Origin: Enterobacteriaceae bacterium UBA5654
GTDB lineage: Bacteria; Pseudomonadota; Gammaproteobacteria; Enterobacterales; Enterobacteriaceae
DNA length: 63,958 nt
Assembly (NCBI GenBank): GCA_002421005.1
Contig: DIJC01000002.1
Span: forward strand, 27,237 to 91,194
Direction: 5' to 3'
The translations under genes and the position numbers were made by a program. Every line of letters starts with the position of its first letter. Position 1 is the first letter of the stretch. The notes below the pieces were generated by a model, which was given only the letters and a program-made list of their open reading frames with translations, searched no databases and had not been told where the DNA came from. Shown one piece after another: positions 35,885 through 44,272 of this stretch.

Positions 35885-37147
35885 ATGACAACGCTTGCAT
35901 GTAACCACAAAAATAATCCCAGGTTCTGGATTTTTGGTCTGTTTATCTTTCTCTACTTTTTTATTATGGCGACCTGTTTTCCATTTCTGCCCATCTGGCT
36001 GTCGGATATTATCGGACTGACTAAAACGGAAACCGGGATTGTTTTTTCCTGCATTTCGCTATTTGCCATTAGCTTCCAGCCGATCCTCGGCGTGATCTCT
36101 GACCAGCTGGGCCTGAAGAAAAATCTGCTGTGGGTCATTACCATCGCGCTTTTTCTGTTCGCGCCTTTTTTTCTCTACGTTTTTGCGCCGCTGCTGAAAA
36201 CCAGCATCTGGCTTGGGGCGCTCGCTGGCGGAATTTACATCGGTTTTGTGTTCTCTGCCGGAGCGGGGGCCATTGAAGCCTATGTTGAACGCGTCAGCCG
36301 CAACAGCGCGTTCGAATATGGCAAAGCACGGATGTTTGGCTGCCTGGGCTGGGGACTTTGTGCTTCAACGGCGGGGATGCTGTTTAGTATTAATCCTGAA
36401 TGGGTGTTCTGGATGGGATCGGCGGCAGCGCTCCTGCTGATGGTACTGCTGATTGTGGCGAAGCCGCGAAACAACCAGACCGCGCAGGTGATGGACGCCC
36501 TCGGCGCAAACCAGCCGCAAATCACGACCCGGATGGTTTTCTCGCTGTTCCGCCAGCGCAAAATGTGGATGCTGATCCTGTATGTCATCGGCGTAGCCTG
36601 CGTTTACGATGTTTTTGACCAGCAGTTTGCCACCTTCTTCAAAACTTTCTTTGCCACGCCGCAGGCGGGAACGCAGGCTTTCGGCTTTGCCACTACCGCC
36701 GGGGAGCTGTGCAACGCCATCATCATGTTCTGCTCGCCGTGGATTATTAACCGCATTGGCGCGAAGAATACCCTGCTGATTGCGGGTTTTATTATGACGG
36801 TGCGTATTATCGGGTCATCTTTCGCCACCACCGCGCTGGAAGTCGTGGCGCTGAAGATGCTACATGCGCTGGAAGTGCCATTTCTGCTGGTTGGCGTATT
36901 TAAATATATCACCGGCGTGTTTGATACCCGCCTTTCGGCAACCATCTATTTGATTGGTTTTCAGTTCGCTAAACAGATGGCCGCCATTTTTCTGTCAGCG
37001 TTTGCGGGTAATATGTATGACCGGATCGGCTTCCATGATACCTATCTGATCCTCGGCTGCTTCGTGCTGATGATGACGCTGGTTTCTGCGTTTACCCTGT
37101 CGGGAAAACCGTTACTTCGCCCGGCGGCGGATCGCATTACCGGATAG
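35885..37147 (+). CDS. Oligosaccharide:H+ symporter, LacY/RafB family
   Basis: 420 residues, 12 membrane segments. Residues critical in LacY are conserved: the GAIEAY...GKARMFG region (Glu126 and Arg144 equivalents), TVRIIGSSFATTALEVV (Arg302) and LKMLHALEVPF (Lys319, His322 and Glu325 equivalents). So it is a proton-coupled galactoside permease. A regulon operator precedes it, giving the locus two transport routes (ABC and MFS). Converges with the GntR gene three bases later. Confidence 0.93.
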   Translation: MTTLACNHKNNPRFWIFGLFIFLYFFIMATCFPFLPIWLSDIIGLTKTETGIVFSCISLFAISFQPILGVISDQLGLKKNLLWVITIALFLFAPFFLYVFAPLLKTSIWLGALAGGIYIGFVFSAGAGAIEAYVERVSRNSAFEYGKARMFGCLGWGLCASTAGMLFSINPEWVFWMGSAAALLLMVLLIVAKPRNNQTAQVMDALGANQPQITTRMVFSLFRQRKMWMLILYVIGVACVYDVFDQQFATFFKTFFATPQAGTQAFGFATTAGELCNAIIMFCSPWIINRIGAKNTLLIAGFIMTVRIIGSSFATTALEVVALKMLHALEVPFLLVGVFKYITGVFDTRLSATIYLIGFQFAKQMAAIFLSAFAGNMYDRIGFHDTYLILGCFVLMMTLVSAFTLSGKPLLRPAADRITG

Positions 37148-37150
37148 CGA

Positions 37151-37879
37151 TTATTTCCCGACCCAGTTATTTTTGATTTTAAATTTATCGGCACGGTTAT
37201 AGCTGAAGGAGTAGTTAAACGCCGTGCCGTCTTCAAGCTTCGTCACCCCGGACACTTTCAGCATCGGCTGACCGGCCGGGATGCAGAGAAGCGCCGCCAG
37301 TTCCTCACCAAACAGATCGCCTTCAATAACCGAGTTATAAAACTTTATCTTTTTGCCGGTGATATGCTCGATATATTCATAAAGCGACCCTTCTTCCAGC
37401 AGCCTCGACGGAATAACGGGGATAACGCTGCGGTTAATCCATGAATCCTCAACCAGTACCGGCACGTCATCAATCAAACGCACGCGGCGAATAAAATGCA
37501 CCGGCTCGCCTTCGTGGATTTCTAAATAGCGGGCAATGGTTTTATCGGCAGGTAAAAGCTGATGGCAGACCAGGCGGCTGGAGATTTTCGCCTGCTCGCG
37601 GAATTCACGCGAAAAGCCTAAAACGGAATCGCCGGTGCCGTCATTAAGCATAAACACATCATCTTCCAGCGCGCGGGTGACGAACATGCCCTTGCCGTGG
37701 ATACGCTCAATAAATCCCTCCTGCTCCAGCATATGCATCGCTTTTTGCAGCGTGACCCGCGTGACGCCATATTGCGCTGCCAGCTCGCGTTCTGACGGAA
37801 TTTTTTCGCCGACCTGCCAGCGATTGCTCAGGATCTCTTTTTTAATCGCGTTTTTTATTTGAATGTAGCGAGCAACCAT
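37151..37879 (-). CDS. GntR-family regulator with UTRA domain
   Basis: 242 residues: winged helix-turn-helix at about 1-70 (GEKIPSERELAAQYGVTRVTLQKAM) and a UTRA ligand domain (about 90-235). HutC/TreR-type proteins bind sugar phosphates or related ligands. It follows two EIIC genes and a 6-phospho-beta-glucosidase on the same strand, so it probably senses a beta-glucoside phosphate and represses them. Confidence 0.9.
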   Translation of the reverse strand: MVARYIQIKNAIKKEILSNRWQVGEKIPSERELAAQYGVTRVTLQKAMHMLEQEGFIERIHGKGMFVTRALEDDVFMLNDGTGDSVLGFSREFREQAKISSRLVCHQLLPADKTIARYLEIHEGEPVHFIRRVRLIDDVPVLVEDSWINRSVIPVIPSRLLEEGSLYEYIEHITGKKIKFYNSVIEGDLFGEELAALLCIPAGQPMLKVSGVTKLEDGTAFNYSFSYNRADKFKIKNNWVGK

Positions 37880-37927
37880 AGCGTCAGGCCAGCAGGAAAA
37901 GAAGGCGATAGTTTATCAGGGATTAGT

Positions 37928-37954
37928 GACCCGGCAAGCCTGAGCCGCCGGGTC
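37928..37954 (-). other. Hairpin between EIIC and gntR-type gene
   Basis: GACCCGGC / GCCGGGTC with an 11-base loop. No uridine run. It may attenuate or stabilise the transcript before the regulator. Confidence 0.4.
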
Positions 37955-37989
37955 TAAAACAGATAAAATTTTGTATAAAGCAACATTAC

Positions 37990-39234
37990 TCATGCGACAG
38001 CGATTTGCTCTGCTGCGGCTTCCTCTTTTTCCTTCGCCAGTTGTTTACGTTCCATGATGCGGAAGAAGGGGTAATACACCGCCATTGAAATAAAGATCAT
38101 ACAGCCGGACCAGATGGCTGCCGGGATGTTTCCGCCAGTGGCGAAATAGGCGTTCAGGATGGGCGGCATGGTCCACGGCACCTGGAATACTGCGCGTCCG
38201 ATAATGTCAAAATACATCAGCAGCCATGAGCCGGTACAAATCACTACGGGGGCGAGGATCAACGGCAGCATCATTATCGGGTTAAATACCATCGGCACGC
38301 CGAAAACCACCGGTTCATTAATACAAAATATGGCCGGGCCAATGGAAAGCCGACCCAGCGATTTGTAGTAGCGGCTTTTTGATATCAGCATGGCCAGCAC
38401 CAGACCCAGCGTGGCACCCGTCCCGCCAATACTGACGAAAGAAATATAAAACTCGGCGGTAATATGCGGGATGGGCTGATGATTAAGGTATGCCTCGGTA
38501 TTCTCAACAATAAACTTGAGGAAAATCGGAGTGGTGATGCCGGAGAACAGATTGGAGTGGATGCCGCATCCCCACAGCAGGGAAATTAGGGTGATCAGAA
38601 TGAGGATGCCGGGCAGGGTATCCAGCCCAATCACCAGCGGGCTAAATACCATCGTGAAAAAGGCATTCAGATCAAAGTTGAGCACCACGCGGACCAGCCA
38701 GATTAAGGTCAGGCAGGCCATCGCCGGGGCGAGGCTAATAAAAGACTGGAGCACCGCTGGCGGCACGCTGTCGGGAAGGCGAATATAAATTTTATGTACG
38801 ATAAAAAAGCGCACAATGTAAACCGTCATCACGGCCAGAACAATTGCCGAAAACAATCCCGTTGCGCCGAAATTATCGACGTTGACTTTATAGTTTTCGT
38901 CGACCTGGGCAAGGATAAAAACCACGACGGTAATACAACAACAGCTTAATCCGTCCAGCTTGTAATGTTTGGCGAGACTGACGCTAACACCAATGGCGGA
39001 AACCAGCCCAATACTGCCGAAGGTGGCCTGCACCGGTACGCTGAGGATTTCGCCATAGCTGCCAAGAAATTCGCTCCAGCCGTCAATGGGTAAATTAGCG
39101 ATGATAAGAAACAGACTGCCGACGAGAATACAGGGCATCGTGAAGGCAACGCCGTCGCGTATTGCGACCAGAATGACGTTGTTACCTATTTTTATAAAGA
39201 CAGGTAAGATCTTATTTTCCAGAAAATCTTGCAT
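37990..39234 (-). CDS. Cellobiose/beta-glucoside PTS EIIC (second copy)
   Basis: 414 residues of the lactose/cellobiose EIIC family (ChbC/CelB): opening MQDFLENKILPVFIKIGNN, about ten membrane segments, INEPVVFGVP (active-site loop) and PWTMPPILNAYFATGG. Very similar along its full length to the next upstream gene (about three-quarters identical by eye), so a tandem duplication. No matching EIIB or EIIA is encoded nearby. Confidence 0.9.
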   Translation of the reverse strand: MQDFLENKILPVFIKIGNNVILVAIRDGVAFTMPCILVGSLFLIIANLPIDGWSEFLGSYGEILSVPVQATFGSIGLVSAIGVSVSLAKHYKLDGLSCCCITVVVFILAQVDENYKVNVDNFGATGLFSAIVLAVMTVYIVRFFIVHKIYIRLPDSVPPAVLQSFISLAPAMACLTLIWLVRVVLNFDLNAFFTMVFSPLVIGLDTLPGILILITLISLLWGCGIHSNLFSGITTPIFLKFIVENTEAYLNHQPIPHITAEFYISFVSIGGTGATLGLVLAMLISKSRYYKSLGRLSIGPAIFCINEPVVFGVPMVFNPIMMLPLILAPVVICTGSWLLMYFDIIGRAVFQVPWTMPPILNAYFATGGNIPAAIWSGCMIFISMAVYYPFFRIMERKQLAKEKEEAAAEQIAVA

Positions 39235-39318
39235 TTATACATCCCGTTAGAATACATCGCGAGTGGACTCACAGTAGCGTCGATCGGGGCAGGTACAGCT
39301 TTATTCCTGGTGATAAAG

Positions 39319-39345
39319 CGCCCGGCAGTAAAACGTTGCCGGGCG
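39319..39345. repeat. REP-like hairpin between the two EIIC genes
   Basis: CGCCCGGCA / TGCCGGGCG with a 9-base loop, the usual REP/BIME core, in the 164-base gap. It may stabilise the upstream part of the mRNA and separates the duplicated genes. Confidence 0.65.
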
Positions 39346-39398
39346 GATATGCGACGCCAGACTTTCAGCCAGGAGACAAGCATCTCCCGGCTAAATAC

Positions 39399-40649
39399 TT
39401 AGGCTTCAGCGTTCAGTGCGGCTGCGGCTTCTTCTCTTTCCGTCACCCGCTGTTTGCGCTCCAGCACACGGAAGAAGGGGTAATACATCGCCGTTGAGAT
39501 CACCACCATACAGCCGGACCAGATCGCCGCCGGAATGTTGCCGCCGGTGGCGAAATAGGCGTTAAGAACGGGCGGCATGGTCCAGGGGATCTGGAATACC
39601 GGGCGACCGATTATGCCGTACTGCATCAGCAGATATGAGCAGGTACAAATCACCATTGGCGTAATGATAAGCGGCAGCATCATCACCGGGTTGAATACCA
39701 TCGGCACGCCAAAGATCACCGGTTCATTGATGCAAAAAATAGCGGGCGCGATGGAAATGCGGCCCAGCGATTTGTAGTAGCTGCTTTTCGATATGAGCAT
39801 GGCCAGCACCAGGCCCATCGTTGCGCCAGAACCGCCCGTACAGATGAAGAAGTTGTAAAACCCTTCGGCGGTAATGTGCGGCACCGGCTGGTGATTCAGG
39901 TAAGCTTCGGTATTTTCGGCGATAAACTTAAGGAATATCGGGCTGGTAATGCCGGAGAGAACGTTGGTCCCGTGAATACCGCAGCTCCACAGCAGGGAGA
40001 TCAGCGCAACCAGAATTAAGATGCCGGGCAGAGTATCCAGCCCCATTACCAGCGGGCTTAAGATCAGGGTGAAGAACGCGTTGATGTCGAAATTCAGCAC
40101 CACCCGCACCAGCCAGATCAGCGTCAGGCAGGCCATCGCGGGTGCCAGGCTGATGAAAGATTGCATGACCGCCGGGGGCACGCTGTCAGGCAGGCGGATG
40201 TAAATTTTCTTCTCGACAAAGAAGCGAACAATATACACCGTCAGCACCGACAGAATAATCGCCGAGAATAACCCGGCTGCGCCGAAATTATTTACGTTGA
40301 TTTTATGCGTATCATCAAGCTGGGCCAGCAGGAATACCGCGACGGTAATACAGCAGCAGCTCAGACTGTCCAGCTTATAATGCCGGGCAAGATTGAAGCT
40401 AATACCAATCGCGGCAATCAGACCGATGGCCCCAAATGTTGCCTGTACCGGCACGCTAAGCATTTCGGCATAGCTGCCAAGAAACTCACTCCATCCAGGA
40501 ATGGGTAAATTAGCAATAATGAGGAAAAAACTACCGGCAATGATAAATGGTAATGTAAATGAAATGCCATCACGTACCGCGACCAGAACAACGTTATTAC
40601 CGATCTTCATTAAGACCGGTAACATCTTATTTTCCAGAAAGTCTTGCAT
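39399..40649 (-). CDS. Cellobiose/beta-glucoside PTS EIIC (first copy)
   Basis: 416 residues, same family as the gene at 37990, with the same INEPVIFGVP loop. It lies 21 bases after the GH4 gene and should be co-transcribed with it. With EIIB and EIIA supplied in trans (for example a Chb-type system elsewhere) it would import and phosphorylate a beta-linked disaccharide for the GH4 enzyme. Confidence 0.92.
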   Translation of the reverse strand: MQDFLENKMLPVLMKIGNNVVLVAVRDGISFTLPFIIAGSFFLIIANLPIPGWSEFLGSYAEMLSVPVQATFGAIGLIAAIGISFNLARHYKLDSLSCCCITVAVFLLAQLDDTHKINVNNFGAAGLFSAIILSVLTVYIVRFFVEKKIYIRLPDSVPPAVMQSFISLAPAMACLTLIWLVRVVLNFDINAFFTLILSPLVMGLDTLPGILILVALISLLWSCGIHGTNVLSGITSPIFLKFIAENTEAYLNHQPVPHITAEGFYNFFICTGGSGATMGLVLAMLISKSSYYKSLGRISIAPAIFCINEPVIFGVPMVFNPVMMLPLIITPMVICTCSYLLMQYGIIGRPVFQIPWTMPPVLNAYFATGGNIPAAIWSGCMVVISTAMYYPFFRVLERKQRVTEREEAAAALNAEA

Positions 40650-40670
40650 AACTCAGTCCCTTTAACGTCT

Positions 40671-41996
40671 TCAGCCACGTCCGGTGGTGAAACTATATTG
40701 CGGCAGGAATTCACGGTTAGCCGCCAGATAATCCTCAAGGATTTTTCCGGCCACCTCTACGGAAGGCACCAGCGGATGACTGGATAACGCCAGCAGCGCC
40801 GTTGCTTTATCGCCGGTAACGGCGGCTTCAACGGTTAATTCCTCAAAGGATTTCACGCTCTGGATCAGACCACGCACCCGCGCTGGCAGATGACCATAGG
40901 CCAGCGGATGCGCGCCCAGTTTGTCGATAACGGCGTTGGTTTCGATGACCGCGTCGTCAGGCAGATCCGGCGTGGTGCCGTGGTTAGGGACGTTAACAAC
41001 GTGGACTTCATGCTTGTTGTTATAAATCGAACTGATGATAGAGCAGGCGGTATCGGAATACCACGCGCCGCCACGGCTGGAAAGCTCGGCAGGCTTTTCA
41101 CACAGTTCCGGGTTTTTGTAGATTTCCAGCAGCGCATGTTCAATGCCCAGCGAGCGCTCACCGCGCGTGCCGCCGTTTTTCAGTTCTTCCAGCTCATGCT
41201 CGACCATTTCACGATTGAGGTAGAAATACTTCAGGTAGGAGAGCGGATAGAGTTTCAGCGCGCGGATAAAATCCGCTGGCAGACCGATATCGGGGATATT
41301 TTTCAGTTTGTTGGCCCCCACACCCTGCGCGAGTTTCTCGATAAAATCGGCGGTGACATCTTCGCCATCCAGCGCGATTTGGTCGGCGAAAATCAGATGG
41401 TTAAGCCCCATGACGCGGGCGGTGACGGCGCTGCGTCCAACGCCGTAAGCGTTGGCGATATCCATCATCATGCTGTTGGCACCGCTACAGATGCCGAGCG
41501 ATTTAATCGGGCTGTATTTGGCAATCGCTTCGGTCACGATACCGGCCGGATTGGTGAAGTTGATCATCCACGCATCCGGGCACAGGGTTTCCATCTCTTT
41601 GCAAACCTCCAGCAGAACCGGAATGGTGCGCTGCGCCTTCATAAACCCGCCCGGGCCGGTGGTTTCCTGACCCAGCACGCCGTATTTCAGGGGGATTTTT
41701 TCATCCTGAATACGGGCGGCTAACTGACCGACACGGATTTGCGTGGTGACAAAATCAGCATCTTTCAGCGCTTCTTTACGATCTGTTGTCATGTGGACCG
41801 TCATCGGAATACCGGCTTTTTTCACCATCCTTTGCGCCAGCTTTCCAACAATTTCCAGTTTTTCGCGCCCGGCTTCAATATCGACCAGCCAGTATTCACT
41901 GACCGGAAGTTCCGCATGACGTTTGATAAAGCCGTCAATTAACTCCGGCGTGTAACCAGAACCGCCACCCAATGTTACTACTTTTAACTTTTTCAT
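40671..41996 (-). CDS. GH4 6-phospho-beta-glucosidase (CelF/LicH-like)
   Basis: 441 residues. NAD-binding start TLGGGSGYTPELIDG (8-22), INFTNPAGIVTEA (about 145-157), GICSGANS with a metal-binding Cys (about 170) and GLNHL with a metal-binding His (about 200). GH4 enzymes need NAD and Mn2+ and hydrolyse 6-phospho-glucosides by redox elimination. It releases glucose 6-phosphate from PTS-imported disaccharide. First gene of the GH4-EIIC-EIIC-gntR unit. Confidence 0.93.
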   Translation of the reverse strand: MKKLKVVTLGGGSGYTPELIDGFIKRHAELPVSEYWLVDIEAGREKLEIVGKLAQRMVKKAGIPMTVHMTTDRKEALKDADFVTTQIRVGQLAARIQDEKIPLKYGVLGQETTGPGGFMKAQRTIPVLLEVCKEMETLCPDAWMINFTNPAGIVTEAIAKYSPIKSLGICSGANSMMMDIANAYGVGRSAVTARVMGLNHLIFADQIALDGEDVTADFIEKLAQGVGANKLKNIPDIGLPADFIRALKLYPLSYLKYFYLNREMVEHELEELKNGGTRGERSLGIEHALLEIYKNPELCEKPAELSSRGGAWYSDTACSIISSIYNNKHEVHVVNVPNHGTTPDLPDDAVIETNAVIDKLGAHPLAYGHLPARVRGLIQSVKSFEELTVEAAVTGDKATALLALSSHPLVPSVEVAGKILEDYLAANREFLPQYSFTTGRG

Positions 41997-42457
41997 CGTC
42001 TCACCTAATTATTCTTAACTGGCATACGCCAGATTGTCGCAAAATATACCAACCTGCGCGAGATGAAATCGCGAGATAAATCACAAAATTTATTGATGTG
42101 ATAAAAACTATATAATACCGGGTGTTGCCATTAAGAATAACCAAACATATTCACCAAATGATTATGTTTTGTTTATATATAAATCACAGTGATGATTCAT
42201 ATCTTTTTTTGAAAATAGTGTTATCTCGCTCACGTTCCTGTTTCCAAAAATATTTACTTGTGGGGATGTTGATAATACTCTCTTTTGGCCTGCGATGAGT
42301 GCTGATATTTATTAGGAAACCAATCTCTTTTTTCAGGGAAAATGCTGTGATTTCCAGAATGTGGGTAATTACAAAAATAATATTCACTGCATGTATATAT
42401 CAATACTCAACTGTGGCTTTTAAGAAATTAATGGATCATTGAAAAGGAATGGTAATA
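41997..42457. promoter_or_regulatory. Divergent regulatory region, beta-glucoside operon and porin
   Basis: 460 AT-rich bases without a supportable gene. Direct repeat CGCGAGAT at 42057-42064 and 42070-42077. Inverted ATCACA (42080-42085) and TGTGAT (42097-42102), 12 bp apart. TATATT on the minus strand near 42045 could be the -10 of the GH4 operon. A GntR-type operator is likely here but cannot be fixed. Confidence 0.4.
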
Positions 42458-43852
42458 ATGAAGAAAACAACACTCGCAGTTGCAATAGGCTTATTAGCGG
42501 TTGCCAACAGCAGTTGGGCGCGTCCTCAACAAATGACGTTGGAACAGCGTTTAGAACAGCTTGAATCCCGTCTGGAAGCGGCCGAAACGCGCGCAGCTCA
42601 GGCAGAAAATAAGGTTCAACAACTGCAGGTCAAGCAGGCTACTGAAATTAAAGAAATTAAAGAGGCACAGGGTAATACTCCGGTAAACGGTTCAACGCCT
42701 GCCGATGAAACCAAAAAAAATTCCTCTATACCTAACCTTTTGCTGTCAGGTTACGGCGATCTTAAAATCTACGGCGACGTGGAATTCAACATGGATGGTG
42801 AAAGCCGCCGTGGTACGTTGACCACCATGAGTGAAGATCGCACCACTGAGCAGTGGGATATGGACGGTCGTATCCTGATTGGTTTCGACGGCACGCGTAA
42901 ACTGGACGATGGCCGTTTTGCTGGCTTCTCTATTCAGCCGCTGGCCGATATGTACGGTTCCATGAATCTTGATGATGCGTATTTCCACTTCGGTCAGGAA
43001 AACGACTGGAAAGTGAAACTGGGTCGTTTCGAAGCCGCCGATATGTTCCCGCTCAATCAGGATACCTTCGTTGAGCACTCAGGTAATACCGCCAACGATC
43101 TCTACTCCGATGGTCAGGGCTACATCTATATGATGAAAGAAGGCCGTGGTCGTTCTGATGCGGGCGGCAACTTCATGCTCAGCAAACAGATCGATGACCT
43201 GTATCTGGAGCTGAACACGCTGATTGAAGATGGCTCTTCGCTGTATGCCAGCAACGACAACTTTGGCGGCTCGCGTACCTATCACGGTCGTGAAATGACC
43301 AAAGAGAAGAACGTGGTTTATCTGCGTCCGGTTGCTAAATGGACGCCGACGAAAGAACTCGCTTTCTCTGCCGGTATGGAAAGCAACGTTGTTAATAATG
43401 CGTATGGCTACTATGACAACAATGGCGACCTCGTCGATCAGTCTGGTCGTACCGGTTACGGCTTAACCATGACCTGGAACGGCCTGGCAACCGACCCGGA
43501 GAATGGTGTCGTCTTTAACCTGAACACCGCTTACATGGATGCGCAAAACGAGCAGGACTTCACTGCGGCAACCAACGTGCTGTGGAAAAACTTCGAACTG
43601 GGCTATATCTATGCTCATAACAAAATCGACGACTTCGCTGGCGTTGTCTGTGAAAACGACTGCGTGATTGAAGATGAAGGCGCCTACGATATTCATACCG
43701 TTCATGCTTCCTACCTGATCCCGAACGTGATGGATATGCAGAACTTCAACATCTACCTGGGTACTTACTACTCGAAAATCCAGAGCGACGAAGAAATCTC
43801 CAGCGACGACGATCGCTACGGTGCACGCGTCCGCTTCAAATACTTCTTCTGA
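42458..43852 (+). CDS. Carbohydrate-selective outer-membrane porin (RafY-like)
   Basis: 464 residues from the ATG at 42458; an ATG three codons earlier is too close to the ribosome site. Signal peptide ends near residue 21 (SSWA). An N-terminal Glu/Gln/Ala-rich coiled coil (about 25-68, LEQRLEQLESRLEAAE) precedes a beta-barrel from about residue 92, ending in RFKYFF with terminal Phe for Bam assembly. This build is shared by ScrY, RafY and BglH glycoporins. It would let oligosaccharides pass the outer membrane for the alpha- or beta-glycoside systems beside it. Confidence 0.88.
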   Translation: MKKTTLAVAIGLLAVANSSWARPQQMTLEQRLEQLESRLEAAETRAAQAENKVQQLQVKQATEIKEIKEAQGNTPVNGSTPADETKKNSSIPNLLLSGYGDLKIYGDVEFNMDGESRRGTLTTMSEDRTTEQWDMDGRILIGFDGTRKLDDGRFAGFSIQPLADMYGSMNLDDAYFHFGQENDWKVKLGRFEAADMFPLNQDTFVEHSGNTANDLYSDGQGYIYMMKEGRGRSDAGGNFMLSKQIDDLYLELNTLIEDGSSLYASNDNFGGSRTYHGREMTKEKNVVYLRPVAKWTPTKELAFSAGMESNVVNNAYGYYDNNGDLVDQSGRTGYGLTMTWNGLATDPENGVVFNLNTAYMDAQNEQDFTAATNVLWKNFELGYIYAHNKIDDFAGVVCENDCVIEDEGAYDIHTVHASYLIPNVMDMQNFNIYLGTYYSKIQSDEEISSDDDRYGARVRFKYFF

Positions 43853-43867
43853 TAACGTATGAAGTAC

Positions 43868-43898
43868 AAAAAACGCCTGAATTTTCAGGCGTTTTTTT
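43868..43898. terminator. Bidirectional terminator, porin and rhaM
   Basis: CGCCTGA-ATTT-TCAGGCG flanked by A-run and T-run (AAAAAACG... CGTTTTTTT). It serves the porin and probably the converging rha operon. Confidence 0.9.
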
Positions 43899-43957
43899 AT
43901 GGGTGTTGGTTAGCTTCTGCGGCAAGGGCGTAACAGGTAACTGAAAAACTACGCCCA

Positions 43958-44272
43958 CTATGCCAGGTAAAACACCTCTTTCAGCTCGCGACTCAGCGGG
44001 CTGTTATCCGGATTGGCGGGCATCACGTCACGCATATACTTCCACCAGCGCTGGCAAACGTCGGTGCTGGCGACCGCGTCCCAACGCTCTTCCGATTCAA
44101 TTTCCACCGTGGCAAACAGCAGGTTGCGAGGCTTATCCAGGTAAATGGCGTAGTGATGCGCGCCGTGGGCTTTCAGCACCTCTTCCAGTTCTGGCCAGAT
44201 GGGGTTATGGCGGCGCTGATACTCTTCATGGGCGTCGGCGTTGACCTGCATTACAAAGGCTTTGCGGATCAT
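43958..44272 (-). CDS. rhaM: L-rhamnose mutarotase RhaM
   Basis: 104 residues from the ATG at 44272, equal to E. coli. It interconverts alpha- and beta-L-rhamnose. Conserved MIRKAFVMQV start, the H.E...RHNPIWPEL motif and RWWKYM. It overlaps the lactaldehyde reductase gene by four bases. Last gene of the rhamnose operon. Confidence 0.95.
   Translation of the reverse strand: MIRKAFVMQVNADAHEEYQRRHNPIWPELEEVLKAHGAHHYAIYLDKPRNLLFATVEIESEERWDAVASTDVCQRWWKYMRDVMPANPDNSPLSRELKEVFYLA

Noticed and set aside
42184..42387. 67-codon frame in the gap before the porin
   Set aside because: AT-rich, no ribosome site, unknown sequence; more likely regulatory DNA.
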